From: Pseudobacteriovorax antillogorgiicola
Lineage (GTDB): Bacteria; Bdellovibrionota_B; Oligoflexia; Oligoflexales; RGVZ01
DNA: 64,000 nt
NCBI GenBank assembly: GCA_945865565.1
Contig: CAMBEK010000006.1
Span: forward strand, 36,937 to 100,936
Reading direction: 5' to 3'
Shown here: positions 18,309 through 25,684 of the stretch, one piece after another
Layout: every line of letters starts with the position of its first letter
Numbering within the stretch: position 1 is the stretch's first letter
Notes under the pieces: model-generated
Databases searched by the model: none
Told to the model about the DNA's origin: nothing
Seen by the model: the letters and a program-made list of their open reading frames with translations, nothing else
Made by a program: the position numbers and the translations under genes

Positions 18309-19070
18309 ATGACAGAACTAACAGCCTCGCAATTTTCTCTAGTCTACAATGTCTTCTCATTCACGATTGCCAGCATGGGTGCTGCCTTCATTTTCTTCTT
18401 GGCGGCACGCTCGCAAGTTGCTCCAAAGTATCGTGGTGCACTGCTGGTTTCGTCACTGGTCGTCGCAATCGCCTGTTACCACTACATCCGGATATTCAAC
18501 AGCTGGAACGAAGCGTTCACGATGAACGGCAACATGTACATGCCATCCGGCAAGCCCTTTAATGATGCTTACCGCTATGTCGACTGGCTGCTCACCGTGC
18601 CCCTGCTGCTCGTTGAACTTGTTGCCGTCTTGGCCCTCCCGAAAAACCAGCGCGAAGGCCTCTTTGGCAAACTCGCAATTGCTGCATTCTTGATGATCGC
18701 CCTCGGTTACCCGGGAGAAGTCGCCACGGACAACGCCACACGCGCCGTCTGGGGCACCTTGTCTTCGATTCCGTTCGCTTACATCCTGATGATCCTCTGG
18801 GGCAAGCTGGGCACCGCAATCGAAAGCCAGCCGGGCGAAGCAAAAGTCTACTTGACCAACATCCGCCTTCTTCTCATCCTGACCTGGGGCTTCTACCCGA
18901 TCACGTACATGCTCCCGATGTTCGGCATCCAGCCCCAGTCCTCTGTGGTCGGTATTCAGGTCGGCTACGCGATTGCTGACGTCCTTGCCAAGGCCTTCTA
19001 CGGTGTCATGATCTACTGGATCGCGCGCGCCAAGTCGGAAACCGAAGGCTTCACCGCTGCTGCTCACTAA
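18309..19070 (+). CDS. Xanthorhodopsin/proteorhodopsin-type light-driven proton pump
   Basis: 253 aa, seven membrane helices. Key residues: H58, proton acceptor D92 with T96 and donor E103 (the DTE set of outward H+ pumps), D224 and the retinal Schiff-base lysine K228 (DVLAKAFYG). Position 100, the spectral tuning site, is Leu, predicting green absorption. W148-G149 aligns with the Trp-Gly of Salinibacter xanthorhodopsin, where the small Gly opens a fenestration for an antenna carotenoid; most of the chain is closer to xanthorhodopsin than to marine proteorhodopsin. GGGAGAGG precedes the ATG. It is convergent with the crtY-blh operon that should supply retinal. Confidence 0.97.
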   Translation: MTELTASQFSLVYNVFSFTIASMGAAFIFFLAARSQVAPKYRGALLVSSLVVAIACYHYIRIFNSWNEAFTMNGNMYMPSGKPFNDAYRYVDWLLTVPLLLVELVAVLALPKNQREGLFGKLAIAAFLMIALGYPGEVATDNATRAVWGTLSSIPFAYILMILWGKLGTAIESQPGEAKVYLTNIRLLLILTWGFYPITYMLPMFGIQPQSSVVGIQVGYAIADVLAKAFYGVMIYWIARAKSETEGFTAAAH

Positions 19071-19115
19071 TTGCCTGAAGGATCGTCTGGATCGTTTGTA
19101 GAAATGATCTAAAGG

Positions 19116-21146
19116 TCATCCAACCGCCCCGCTAGAAAAGCGGGGCGGTTTTATTTTCAGGAAACGCTTCATCACAGGGGCATGAGCGGCAGTCAACGCA
19201 CCAATCATGACAAATAGTATTTGCCAGACACGGTCGTAATCACCCCATGCGGAAAAAATGAGAATCGCCAGAAAGATTCCAACGAGGCTTGCGAAAGTGT
19301 AACGAATCGCCCTTTGCGCATATTCTGTCGACGTCCACCCTTTTCCAACCCGTTGCGCCACGATCGAATCCCACGCGTGCCAAAAAGCAAAAAAGCAGAA
19401 AAATCCTGGCAAAAGTGGCAGCGCCATCACACTAACGCCGAGCAACAACGTTGCAGGGAGGCCATTCACTGCCCTTCCAAGGACCTTACGCTCATACCGG
19501 TCCAGTGCGACAGAGGCTAGAATCGCAGCGACAAAAATTGCAATCCCAACCATCCGGGCAACTTCTACTGGCACAGCAGCCACAGACACCGAGCCCTGAA
19601 GGATCAATTGGACAACCGGACGGGCCTCCTGCCAATGGATCAACACTCCGAAAATTGCGGCAAAAAGCCCCCATATCAAAGCCAGGACCCGCGTCCAGGT
19701 TGCGTTGCCAGAGTTGCGAATGGCGCGAATCCAGTTAGCCTCACCAAAATGATCCGCAGACTGAAAAACAAAAAAGCAAAGGGCGAGTGCTGGAAAAAAA
19801 TACCAGATTGCGAGGAATCCGAGCATCGAACCCAAGTAGCCCAAGTAGAACCGAGATGGCTTTCCAGACGAAGAATCCAGCAAGTGATCGAGACTCCCGT
19901 GTCCGATGCCTGCAGTCAGTAAGCCCACCACGGGAATCACCCAGACTGAAGCTCCGCCAATCAAATGGTGCAAAAGCAGACTAGCGGACGCCGCGAACAG
20001 AAAAGGATAAAGGGCCACAAGGCTGCCAATAAAAGGAGCCCAAGGTAGACGGTAAAATATCTTTATCTCATCGGGGAATCTGGATTTTTCATCGAGGAAA
20101 GCAAATAATTTTGCAGGAGTGTTTGCTGAAAACAAAACCGGGAAGAGTTTCGAAATCATCCCTCCATTCACTTGAATGATCCGGAGCAGCAAGGCGTCGT
20201 AGACTTGAAAACGGAAATGCCCATAGGGTTTTCCTGCTTGTTGAGACAGGGATTCAAGATTGCGCTGGAACGAATACCCTGTGCTTGGCTTGACCATTCC
20301 GGCCGCGCCACCAATGACGTCGATAGCCGAGTTCATGCGGGTTGCCGGGAAACGCGGGTTTGCATTTAGCGTCATTGGAATTGCGCCAGTTTCCACCTTA
20401 GTGATGGTGAAAGGGGGCAAGTTCAAGTTGTCGCGGATGTAGTCGCGAAGGATGGCCTCGCACTCAAGGTCGGGCATACGGTCCGGCGAGAACACAGTGA
20501 ACTCCACGAGAGCGTGGCGCCTGCTGAATGGCAGCACATAAACAAAACGAACGTCACCTTTCTGCGCAACCCGGAAATCCATCAAGTCAACCACGTCCGG
20601 GTCAAAGTGATCAGAACCCGTCTCCACTTCGAAGCCAAGGAAGTATTGCAAGACTTCTGGCTTGCCAACAGTCACCGAGCTCAAGACACGGCTCGCAGAA
20701 AAGACACGCCCCGATGCCCCAACGACACGTGCCGTCTGGACAGTGCTGGTCGGTTCGGTACCCTCGGTGATTTCAACTACGGAATCCCGCACAAATTGAA
20801 AGCGTGAATCTGCATCAAGCCGAAGGCGGATCGTGTCTCGAAGGCGCTCACCAGGAATGCGCTCGTAGCAATAATCACCAAACTCCCTGACAATACGCTC
20901 GCCCGCACACGAAGTGACCCGAAATCGCGCCCACCGGTTCTCAACACAGTTCGAGTATCGATGGGGCAGGGACGATTTCAGGCGCCATGACGCAAAAGTC
21001 TTTGAAGCCATGGAATCAGGATCGGGGTCGATGATTGCAACGCGTAAATCAGCCGATGGATCATCTGCCAGCATGTCTGCGTGCAGCAAGCCAGCCAGAC
21101 CACCACCAACGATTACGTAATCGAAGTTGATCACGTCGACGACCAT
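19116..21146 (-). CDS. crtY-blh: Fused lycopene beta-cyclase (CrtY) and Brp/Blh carotene 15,15'-dioxygenase
   Basis: 676 aa, two enzymes in one chain. Residues 1-374 are a CrtY-type cyclase: FAD-binding VGGGLAG (about 13-19), DLMDFRV, YVLPFSRRHALVEFT, IPMT and GGAAGMVKPSTGYSFQR. Residues about 375-676 are a polytopic Brp/Blh dioxygenase: GHGSLDHLL (H416, H421), FQSADHFGEAN (H466), FFAFWHAWDS (H590) and AAHAPVMKRF (H655). It should turn lycopene into cyclic carotene and cleave beta-carotene to retinal for the neighbouring pump. No linker remains and the frame is continuous. The ATG at 21146 overlaps the upstream GT gene; GTG at 21134 is an alternative. The second His expected in the WHxxxH motif is not present. 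Confidence 0.93.
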   Translation of the reverse strand: MVVDVINFDYVIVGGGLAGLLHADMLADDPSADLRVAIIDPDPDSMASKTFASWRLKSSLPHRYSNCVENRWARFRVTSCAGERIVREFGDYCYERIPGERLRDTIRLRLDADSRFQFVRDSVVEITEGTEPTSTVQTARVVGASGRVFSASRVLSSVTVGKPEVLQYFLGFEVETGSDHFDPDVVDLMDFRVAQKGDVRFVYVLPFSRRHALVEFTVFSPDRMPDLECEAILRDYIRDNLNLPPFTITKVETGAIPMTLNANPRFPATRMNSAIDVIGGAAGMVKPSTGYSFQRNLESLSQQAGKPYGHFRFQVYDALLLRIIQVNGGMISKLFPVLFSANTPAKLFAFLDEKSRFPDEIKIFYRLPWAPFIGSLVALYPFLFAASASLLLHHLIGGASVWVIPVVGLLTAGIGHGSLDHLLDSSSGKPSRFYLGYLGSMLGFLAIWYFFPALALCFFVFQSADHFGEANWIRAIRNSGNATWTRVLALIWGLFAAIFGVLIHWQEARPVVQLILQGSVSVAAVPVEVARMVGIAIFVAAILASVALDRYERKVLGRAVNGLPATLLLGVSVMALPLLPGFFCFFAFWHAWDSIVAQRVGKGWTSTEYAQRAIRYTFASLVGIFLAILIFSAWGDYDRVWQILFVMIGALTAAHAPVMKRFLKIKPPRFSSGAVG
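19121..19156. terminator. Terminator between rhodopsin gene and crtY-blh
   Basis: Perfect 12-bp stem (AACCGCCCCGCT at 19122-19133 and AGCGGGGCGGTT at 19139-19150) with a five-base loop followed by TTTATTTT. It ends the rhodopsin transcript and lies inside the last codons of the convergent crtY-blh gene. Confidence 0.9.
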
Positions 21147-22360
21147 TCCATCACCCGTTCTTTCCACTCGTACGAGCCACCAAACGCATGGCGCAACGAC
21201 TTCCACCCAGCCAGATTCAACAGCATGAGACTGACCGGATGCAGCAAGACGTCACGAAGCGGAAGTTTAAATGATACTGCCGTCACGCAACGAATCAATG
21301 CACACAAGGCGAGACCGACTGCGGCCAGGTCGGGGCGTACCAGCCAGCCCCACAAGGGAAACAAAAAGATGACGTTCATCAGGAAAAGTAAAAAAATGAA
21401 ATACCAAGGATTTCCACCACCAATGGCAACTAGATTTTTTGAAAACCCGGCGAGCATTCCCTGCCAATCTTGATACATGGCTGCATTGATATCCTGAATG
21501 GCAAGAACAGGCCGGATGCCGCGTCCGGTGGCACGACGAACAAGGCGCGCCAAGGCGACGTCTTCCAGTGGGGTTGCGCCAAGTTTCCGGTGACCTCCAC
21601 TTGTAAAATAATCGCACGCAAATAGCGCGATCCACTGACCGTTTGCCATCTGAAGCGAGTCCACTGGCATACGCCACGAGCAAAAAAGTGGAACAGAGAT
21701 CATCAGTGGAAGGTGCATGACCCACGGAATCAACAGGCGTTCACGCCAACCAGTGCAGGACTGAAACGGCAGGGCGGTGACTCCCGCGGCACGATGGCGT
21801 CCCGTCGGCACTGTGAGCCAGTCCACGGTACGCTGGATTGCAAGACTGGACGAAATCACATCCGCGTCACAAAAAATCAGGATGTCGCCACGGGCGTGAT
21901 CTGCAAGCTGGGCACATGCATGTGCCTTTCCCGAAAGGCCGTACGATGGGGACCAAGGGCTGCCCCGCACGACGCGCGCCGGAAAGGCCGCGCCTGCAAG
22001 TATGGATCCAGCAATATCATGAGAACCGTCGGTGGACTCATCGTCCAGGATGATGACCTCCAGGGGTCGATAGGTCGACTGAAGGATCGTGGTCAATTTG
22101 CTGCGAAGGTTTTCTGCTTCGTTACGAACAGGAATCAAAAGACTGACGAGCGGTTGGACGAGCGGTTGAATGACGGCACCGTCGTCTGCGGGGACCCGCG
22201 CAGGGGACGGGCGTCGTTCCATCCGGGCTGCAAACCTCCAGTTAAAGAGCGTCATCGCAGAGGCGCCTGCCAGAACTGTCAGGCAAAGCCAGCATACTGC
22301 GTCAGTTGCTGCGACCATATTCGGCCCCGTGGTCATCCACGAGAACATGCTCATGGACAT
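21131..22360 (-). CDS. Membrane glycosyltransferase 2, CruC-like (carotenoid)
   Basis: 409 aa. An N-terminal helix (about 16-38) precedes a GT-A domain: SLLIPVRNEAENL, LDDESTDGS (donor Asp), FCDADV and a TPLEDVALARLVRR acceptor loop, with hydrophobic helices at about 310-375. Same architecture as the GT2 enzymes that glycosylate carotenoids (CruC) and hopanoids. Start and stop both overlap neighbouring genes, and it sits between the acyltransferase and the cyclase-dioxygenase, so a carotenoid hydroxyl is the likely acceptor. The gene symbol is withheld because GT2 homologues cannot be split by eye. Confidence 0.82.
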   Translation of the reverse strand: MSMSMFSWMTTGPNMVAATDAVCWLCLTVLAGASAMTLFNWRFAARMERRPSPARVPADDGAVIQPLVQPLVSLLIPVRNEAENLRSKLTTILQSTYRPLEVIILDDESTDGSHDIAGSILAGAAFPARVVRGSPWSPSYGLSGKAHACAQLADHARGDILIFCDADVISSSLAIQRTVDWLTVPTGRHRAAGVTALPFQSCTGWRERLLIPWVMHLPLMISVPLFCSWRMPVDSLQMANGQWIALFACDYFTSGGHRKLGATPLEDVALARLVRRATGRGIRPVLAIQDINAAMYQDWQGMLAGFSKNLVAIGGGNPWYFIFLLFLMNVIFLFPLWGWLVRPDLAAVGLALCALIRCVTAVSFKLPLRDVLLHPVSLMLLNLAGWKSLRHAFGGSYEWKERVMEWSST

Positions 22361-23016
22361 GGCTGCCCCCCTGCGAGCAAATCAAGGGGGGCCGTGATGG
22401 TGATTTTTTCCAAAAGACGCGTGACTTCTGTCTCCAGAAAACGGCTCGTCAGTTCGTGGTGCCCACTATTCACTGGATTGCCGGCAATAACGAAAGCCGT
22501 CGGTTTTTCCGCCGTCAGTGGCTCGATATGCAAGGCCACCGGTACACATTGAGCAGGGCCCGCCATCCGCAACAGCAGCTCGATGCCGCGTTGAAATCCA
22601 AGCGGACGTTGGCGCACGGGAGAAATCTTGCCCTGTGGAAAATACGTCAGCGTCCGGTACGGATTCGCAGTGACGAGGTCCTGGAACTGCGCGAAGGCAC
22701 GTCGCACACTCACAGGATTTCGCGGCTCCATGCCAAAGCAGCCCAATTTGCGCAAAACCGGAAACTTCTGGAGTTCACTTTCAAGCATCAGCGAGTAAAT
22801 CCCGGATCCGGGCCGCAGACGCCTTTGGATTTCAAAACAAAAAAAACCATCCCACCAGCTGATGTGATTGGGAACCAGGATGACGGGAATCCCCGGGTCC
22901 AGTTTTCCTTCGCATGCGCTCAAGTCAAAATGGATCCGGGCGAACGAGCGGCGGTACTTCAGGCTGAGGTACCAGTCCCACAACCGGCGAATCGCTGGGC
23001 TATGCTGTGGAGCCAC
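22351..23016 (-). CDS. PlsC-family acyltransferase, CruD-like
   Basis: 221 aa. Contains the acyltransferase block I NHISWWD (H-x4-D) and block III-like YFPQGKISP in place of FPEGT. Overlaps both neighbours (CruF-like by 17 bp, GT2 by 10 bp). In bacteria that make carotenoid glycoside esters, a CruD-type enzyme adds the fatty acid to the sugar; the position next to a CruC-like gene suggests that role. Lysophosphatidate acylation is the generic alternative. Confidence 0.8.
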   Translation of the reverse strand: MAPQHSPAIRRLWDWYLSLKYRRSFARIHFDLSACEGKLDPGIPVILVPNHISWWDGFFCFEIQRRLRPGSGIYSLMLESELQKFPVLRKLGCFGMEPRNPVSVRRAFAQFQDLVTANPYRTLTYFPQGKISPVRQRPLGFQRGIELLLRMAGPAQCVPVALHIEPLTAEKPTAFVIAGNPVNSGHHELTSRFLETEVTRLLEKITITAPLDLLAGGQPCP

Positions 23017-23842
23017 GAATCACCAGACCGGCCTTCAAAGTTCCACGCCAAGTCGCATACAAAAAGCAGCCAGAAAGGACCACTGCTGTCAAAACAACAG
23101 GGGGCCATGCCGATCCTGCCAACGAAAGACCGATCGGGAGGAATAAGTTCAGTAAATAAAAACGGAGTGGCCACGAAGATTGGAAATGATGGCTGTACGC
23201 ACGAAGTCGCAGGATCTCAAAGCTGGTGAAGATCAGAAGCCCAGTCACCAGCCAACCGAGCAGGTTGCGTACGGCGACTCCGAAAAAGAACACGCCAGCC
23301 TCTTCCCAGATCCAATAGGGAGTCAACTGGCTCATTGCTGGTTCCAAGGTGAAATCCCACGCGATGAGCAACACAGCGGCGAGCCCGACCCTCTGAACAG
23401 GGTCTTGCCACCTTCTGGCCCACGGAAATACATGATTTTTTGTGGTCCCCGTCAATTGGACGGCGAGCAAATAGCAACACAACGACATGCAAAACCAGCT
23501 CACAGGGATCAGGATGGGAACCTTGTCAAGAAGCTGCCAACCCATAAGACCCGTGTAGGAGTATTTACCAAATGGAACTCCGAAACTCGTTCCACTGAAC
23601 TCCATAGCGAAACTGATCAGAAAGGCCGATGCGAAGTACACTGGCCAACGCCATCCCATGGCCTTGTGACAAGCCCTGACGCAAAGCCAGAAACCAATCA
23701 GGATCTGCAATCGGGCAAAAAGCGGATAGGAGACTGCATAGATCGGCAGCGACCAGGGGTAGCGCGCCAACAATTCCGGATGTAGCGTAAAGGTGGCGTA
23801 CCCGAATATCGACACAGCGTTGATAAAAAAAAGTGCCCACAT
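23000..23842 (-). CDS. cruF: Carotenoid 1,2-hydratase (CruF family)
   Basis: 280-aa polytopic membrane protein (about seven helices) with the family signature: SFAMEFSGTSFGVPFGKYSYTG, VPILIPVSWFCM, AWDFTLEPAMS and WIWEEAGVFFFGVAVRNLLGW. CruF adds water at the 1',2' double bond of an acyclic psi end, giving the hydroxyl that can be glycosylated. I begin at ATG 23842; the frame is open to 23923, but that would overlap the divergent crtW gene. First gene of the four-gene operon down to crtY-blh. Confidence 0.88.
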   Translation of the reverse strand: MWALFFINAVSIFGYATFTLHPELLARYPWSLPIYAVSYPLFARLQILIGFWLCVRACHKAMGWRWPVYFASAFLISFAMEFSGTSFGVPFGKYSYTGLMGWQLLDKVPILIPVSWFCMSLCCYLLAVQLTGTTKNHVFPWARRWQDPVQRVGLAAVLLIAWDFTLEPAMSQLTPYWIWEEAGVFFFGVAVRNLLGWLVTGLLIFTSFEILRLRAYSHHFQSSWPLRFYLLNLFLPIGLSLAGSAWPPVVLTAVVLSGCFLYATWRGTLKAGLVIRGSTA

Positions 23843-23916
23843 AATGGTGAAAAGGATAACACTTGGGCGACCCTGAACAACAAAAATCGCCAATTTTTCG
23901 AGATCGAGCAGCCAAC

Positions 23917-24624
23917 ATGGCAAGCCCCGCGTTGGCGGCGCTTATCATTTCCGCGTGGATCTTGAGCCTGTGGTACGCGTTTTTTCGAATGCGGACCGGA
24001 ATCTTCCCCGACTCGCCAGCGGCCTTGGCATTGATGCTCTGGATCCAGTTTCTCTTTTGCGGTCTATTCATCGTCACGCACGACGCATGCCACGGAACCG
24101 CGTATCCAGGCAATCCGCGCGGGAACCGATGGCTGGGTCGGATCGCAGCCGCCCTCTATGCTGCGTTTGATTTTGACCGCCTCGTGCCCAAACATCAGGC
24201 CCACCATATTCATGTGGCGACATCCCACGACCCCGATTTTCACGAAGATACCGAGAACGGCGCTAACTTTTTTCTATGGGGGTGGAAGTTCTTCCGGGAA
24301 TATTTACAACTTCGCCAGATCGTCCTCATGATGGCGGTTGCCCAGATTTTCTTTCACGGCCTCAAAGTCCCGGAAAGGAATGTGATCCAGTTCTGGGTTC
24401 TGCCTGCGTTGCTCAGCGGCTTGCAATTATTCTTTTTCGGGACATGGTTGCCACACCGGCGTGCACGCCTGCAGCCCTTTGCCGATCATCACCACGCTCG
24501 AGATTCCCAATTCCCGTGGCTGATTTCGCTGATTTCTTGCTGGCACTTCGGTTATCATCATACGCACCATTTGCTGCCGGGAATTCCCTGGCACCAGCTG
24601 CCCGCGAACAGGAGAAAATCATGA
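23917..24624 (+). CDS. crtW: Beta-carotene ketolase (CrtW)
   Basis: 235 aa, typical length for CrtW. Histidine boxes of the di-iron membrane oxygenase: HDACHG (55-60), PKHQAHH (91-97) with DPDFH (105-109), FGTWLPHR, and FGYHHTHHLLPGIPWHQLP (211-229). It should add a 4-keto group to a beta-ring. The frame also opens at ATG 23863, but homology begins near 23917. It is divergent from cruF, and its stop overlaps the ATG of the 76-aa gene. Ketolation of the ring is a feature of salinixanthin and other rhodopsin antenna pigments. No crtZ hydroxylase is visible in the window. Confidence 0.92.
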   Translation: MASPALAALIISAWILSLWYAFFRMRTGIFPDSPAALALMLWIQFLFCGLFIVTHDACHGTAYPGNPRGNRWLGRIAAALYAAFDFDRLVPKHQAHHIHVATSHDPDFHEDTENGANFFLWGWKFFREYLQLRQIVLMMAVAQIFFHGLKVPERNVIQFWVLPALLSGLQLFFFGTWLPHRRARLQPFADHHHARDSQFPWLISLISCWHFGYHHTHHLLPGIPWHQLPANRRKS

Positions 24625-24851
24625 AAGTAAACGCCACCATGAATTGGACCATCGCAAAATGGACTATCGCAGGAGCCGCCTTCGGCGCAATTTTCGGCGC
24701 GTTGGCGTCAATCTTTCAGGGCGGCCCGGCTGTCATGCAAGGCATTCAGGAAACCTGGTGGTGGTTTGCAATCGCTGGCTTTTTGACTGGCATAACCGAA
24801 ATGACTGACGGTAAAAATGGCGATGGGGACCGGTCGATCCAGTCGCCTTGA
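24621..24851 (+). CDS. Small membrane protein translationally coupled to crtW
   Basis: 76 aa with two predicted helices, one Gly-rich (AGAAFGAIFGALASIFQGG, about 14-33) and one (WWWFAIAGFLTGITEM, about 46-61). A CAGGAGA lies just before its ATG, which overlaps the crtW stop as ATGA. Its last 106 bp run antisense over the 3' end of crtB. Not recognised; RBS, overlap and composition support a real gene, and a role with carotenoid enzymes is guesswork. Confidence 0.6.
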   Translation: MKVNATMNWTIAKWTIAGAAFGAIFGALASIFQGGPAVMQGIQETWWWFAIAGFLTGITEMTDGKNGDGDRSIQSP

Positions 24852-25684
24852 ACGGAGAGCCATTTTATCCGGATGAACAGCCATGCTGCGGACGCCACGG
24901 CAACTGCTTTGCTAGGCCAAGAAACCACGGTCCTGCGTTGAAAGGCCTTTGCCGGGTTGACGTCGGCCCTGCGTAACAATTTGTGCCCAATGCGCTGATA
25001 AACTTTACCGGCCACGGCAATCGCGAAGGCTACGCGCCAGGGCAGCCAGGCTAGCCCCCGGAAGCCATGCTCGTAGAGCTCATCCGCACGATTCAGTAAA
25101 ATCCTGACCGCAGCCAAGGCACACTCAGGTTCTATGGCCAACACATCCGGACCAATTCCTGGCAACATATCTCGCGGCACATAAACCCGGCCCAGACGTG
25201 CATCCGCCTGAACATCACGTGCAATATTCGTCAACTGCATGGCACAGCCCAACGAGACCGCATGTGTCGGCCCCATTTCACGATCCGCCCCCAACAGGGA
25301 ACACATCATGAGTCCCACAACACCGGCGACCCGAAAACAATACTGCTCGAGTTCCTGCAGGTTCGCATACCGACGATTTTCAACATCCATTCGCATCCCG
25401 GCGACGAATTCCGATCGCTGCCACGGGTCGAGCCAGTCAGGTCCAGCCAGCAAGCCCCCAGCGGACTTACCGTCCTCGAGGGACTGAAGGCGAAGGCGGG
25501 CCTCCTCTGCATCGGGCGCATCATCGATGGAATCATCACAATTCCTGCACCATTGATACAGGATCAGGGCTGGCTCACGAGACCCAATGGGAAGAAAAGC
25601 AGACGCCAATGCGAAGCTCTTTGAACCTTGCCTGATCGCCTCCGCGGGCGATAGTTCACCCTGGATTGACGGCGAGGTGCCCAA
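24746..25684 (-). CDS. crtB: Phytoene synthase
   Basis: Condenses two GGPP to phytoene. 312 aa. First Asp-rich motif CDDSIDD (about 49-55), YCFRVAGVVGLMM, and second motif NIARDVQADARLGRVYVP with the Asp pair. The start is TTG at 25684, 29 bp inside the end of crtI, so the two are coupled. C-terminus extends over the antisense tail of the small membrane gene. Third and last gene of the crtE-crtI-crtB operon. Confidence 0.95.
   Translation of the reverse strand: MGTSPSIQGELSPAEAIRQGSKSFALASAFLPIGSREPALILYQWCRNCDDSIDDAPDAEEARLRLQSLEDGKSAGGLLAGPDWLDPWQRSEFVAGMRMDVENRRYANLQELEQYCFRVAGVVGLMMCSLLGADREMGPTHAVSLGCAMQLTNIARDVQADARLGRVYVPRDMLPGIGPDVLAIEPECALAAVRILLNRADELYEHGFRGLAWLPWRVAFAIAVAGKVYQRIGHKLLRRADVNPAKAFQRRTVVSWPSKAVAVASAAWLFIRIKWLSVQGDWIDRSPSPFLPSVISVMPVKKPAIANHHQVS

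Noticed and set aside
21713..22552. 279-codon plus-strand ORF opposite the GT2 and acyltransferase genes
   Set aside because: Antisense shadow; composition is Arg/Cys-rich nonsense and the real genes are on the other strand.
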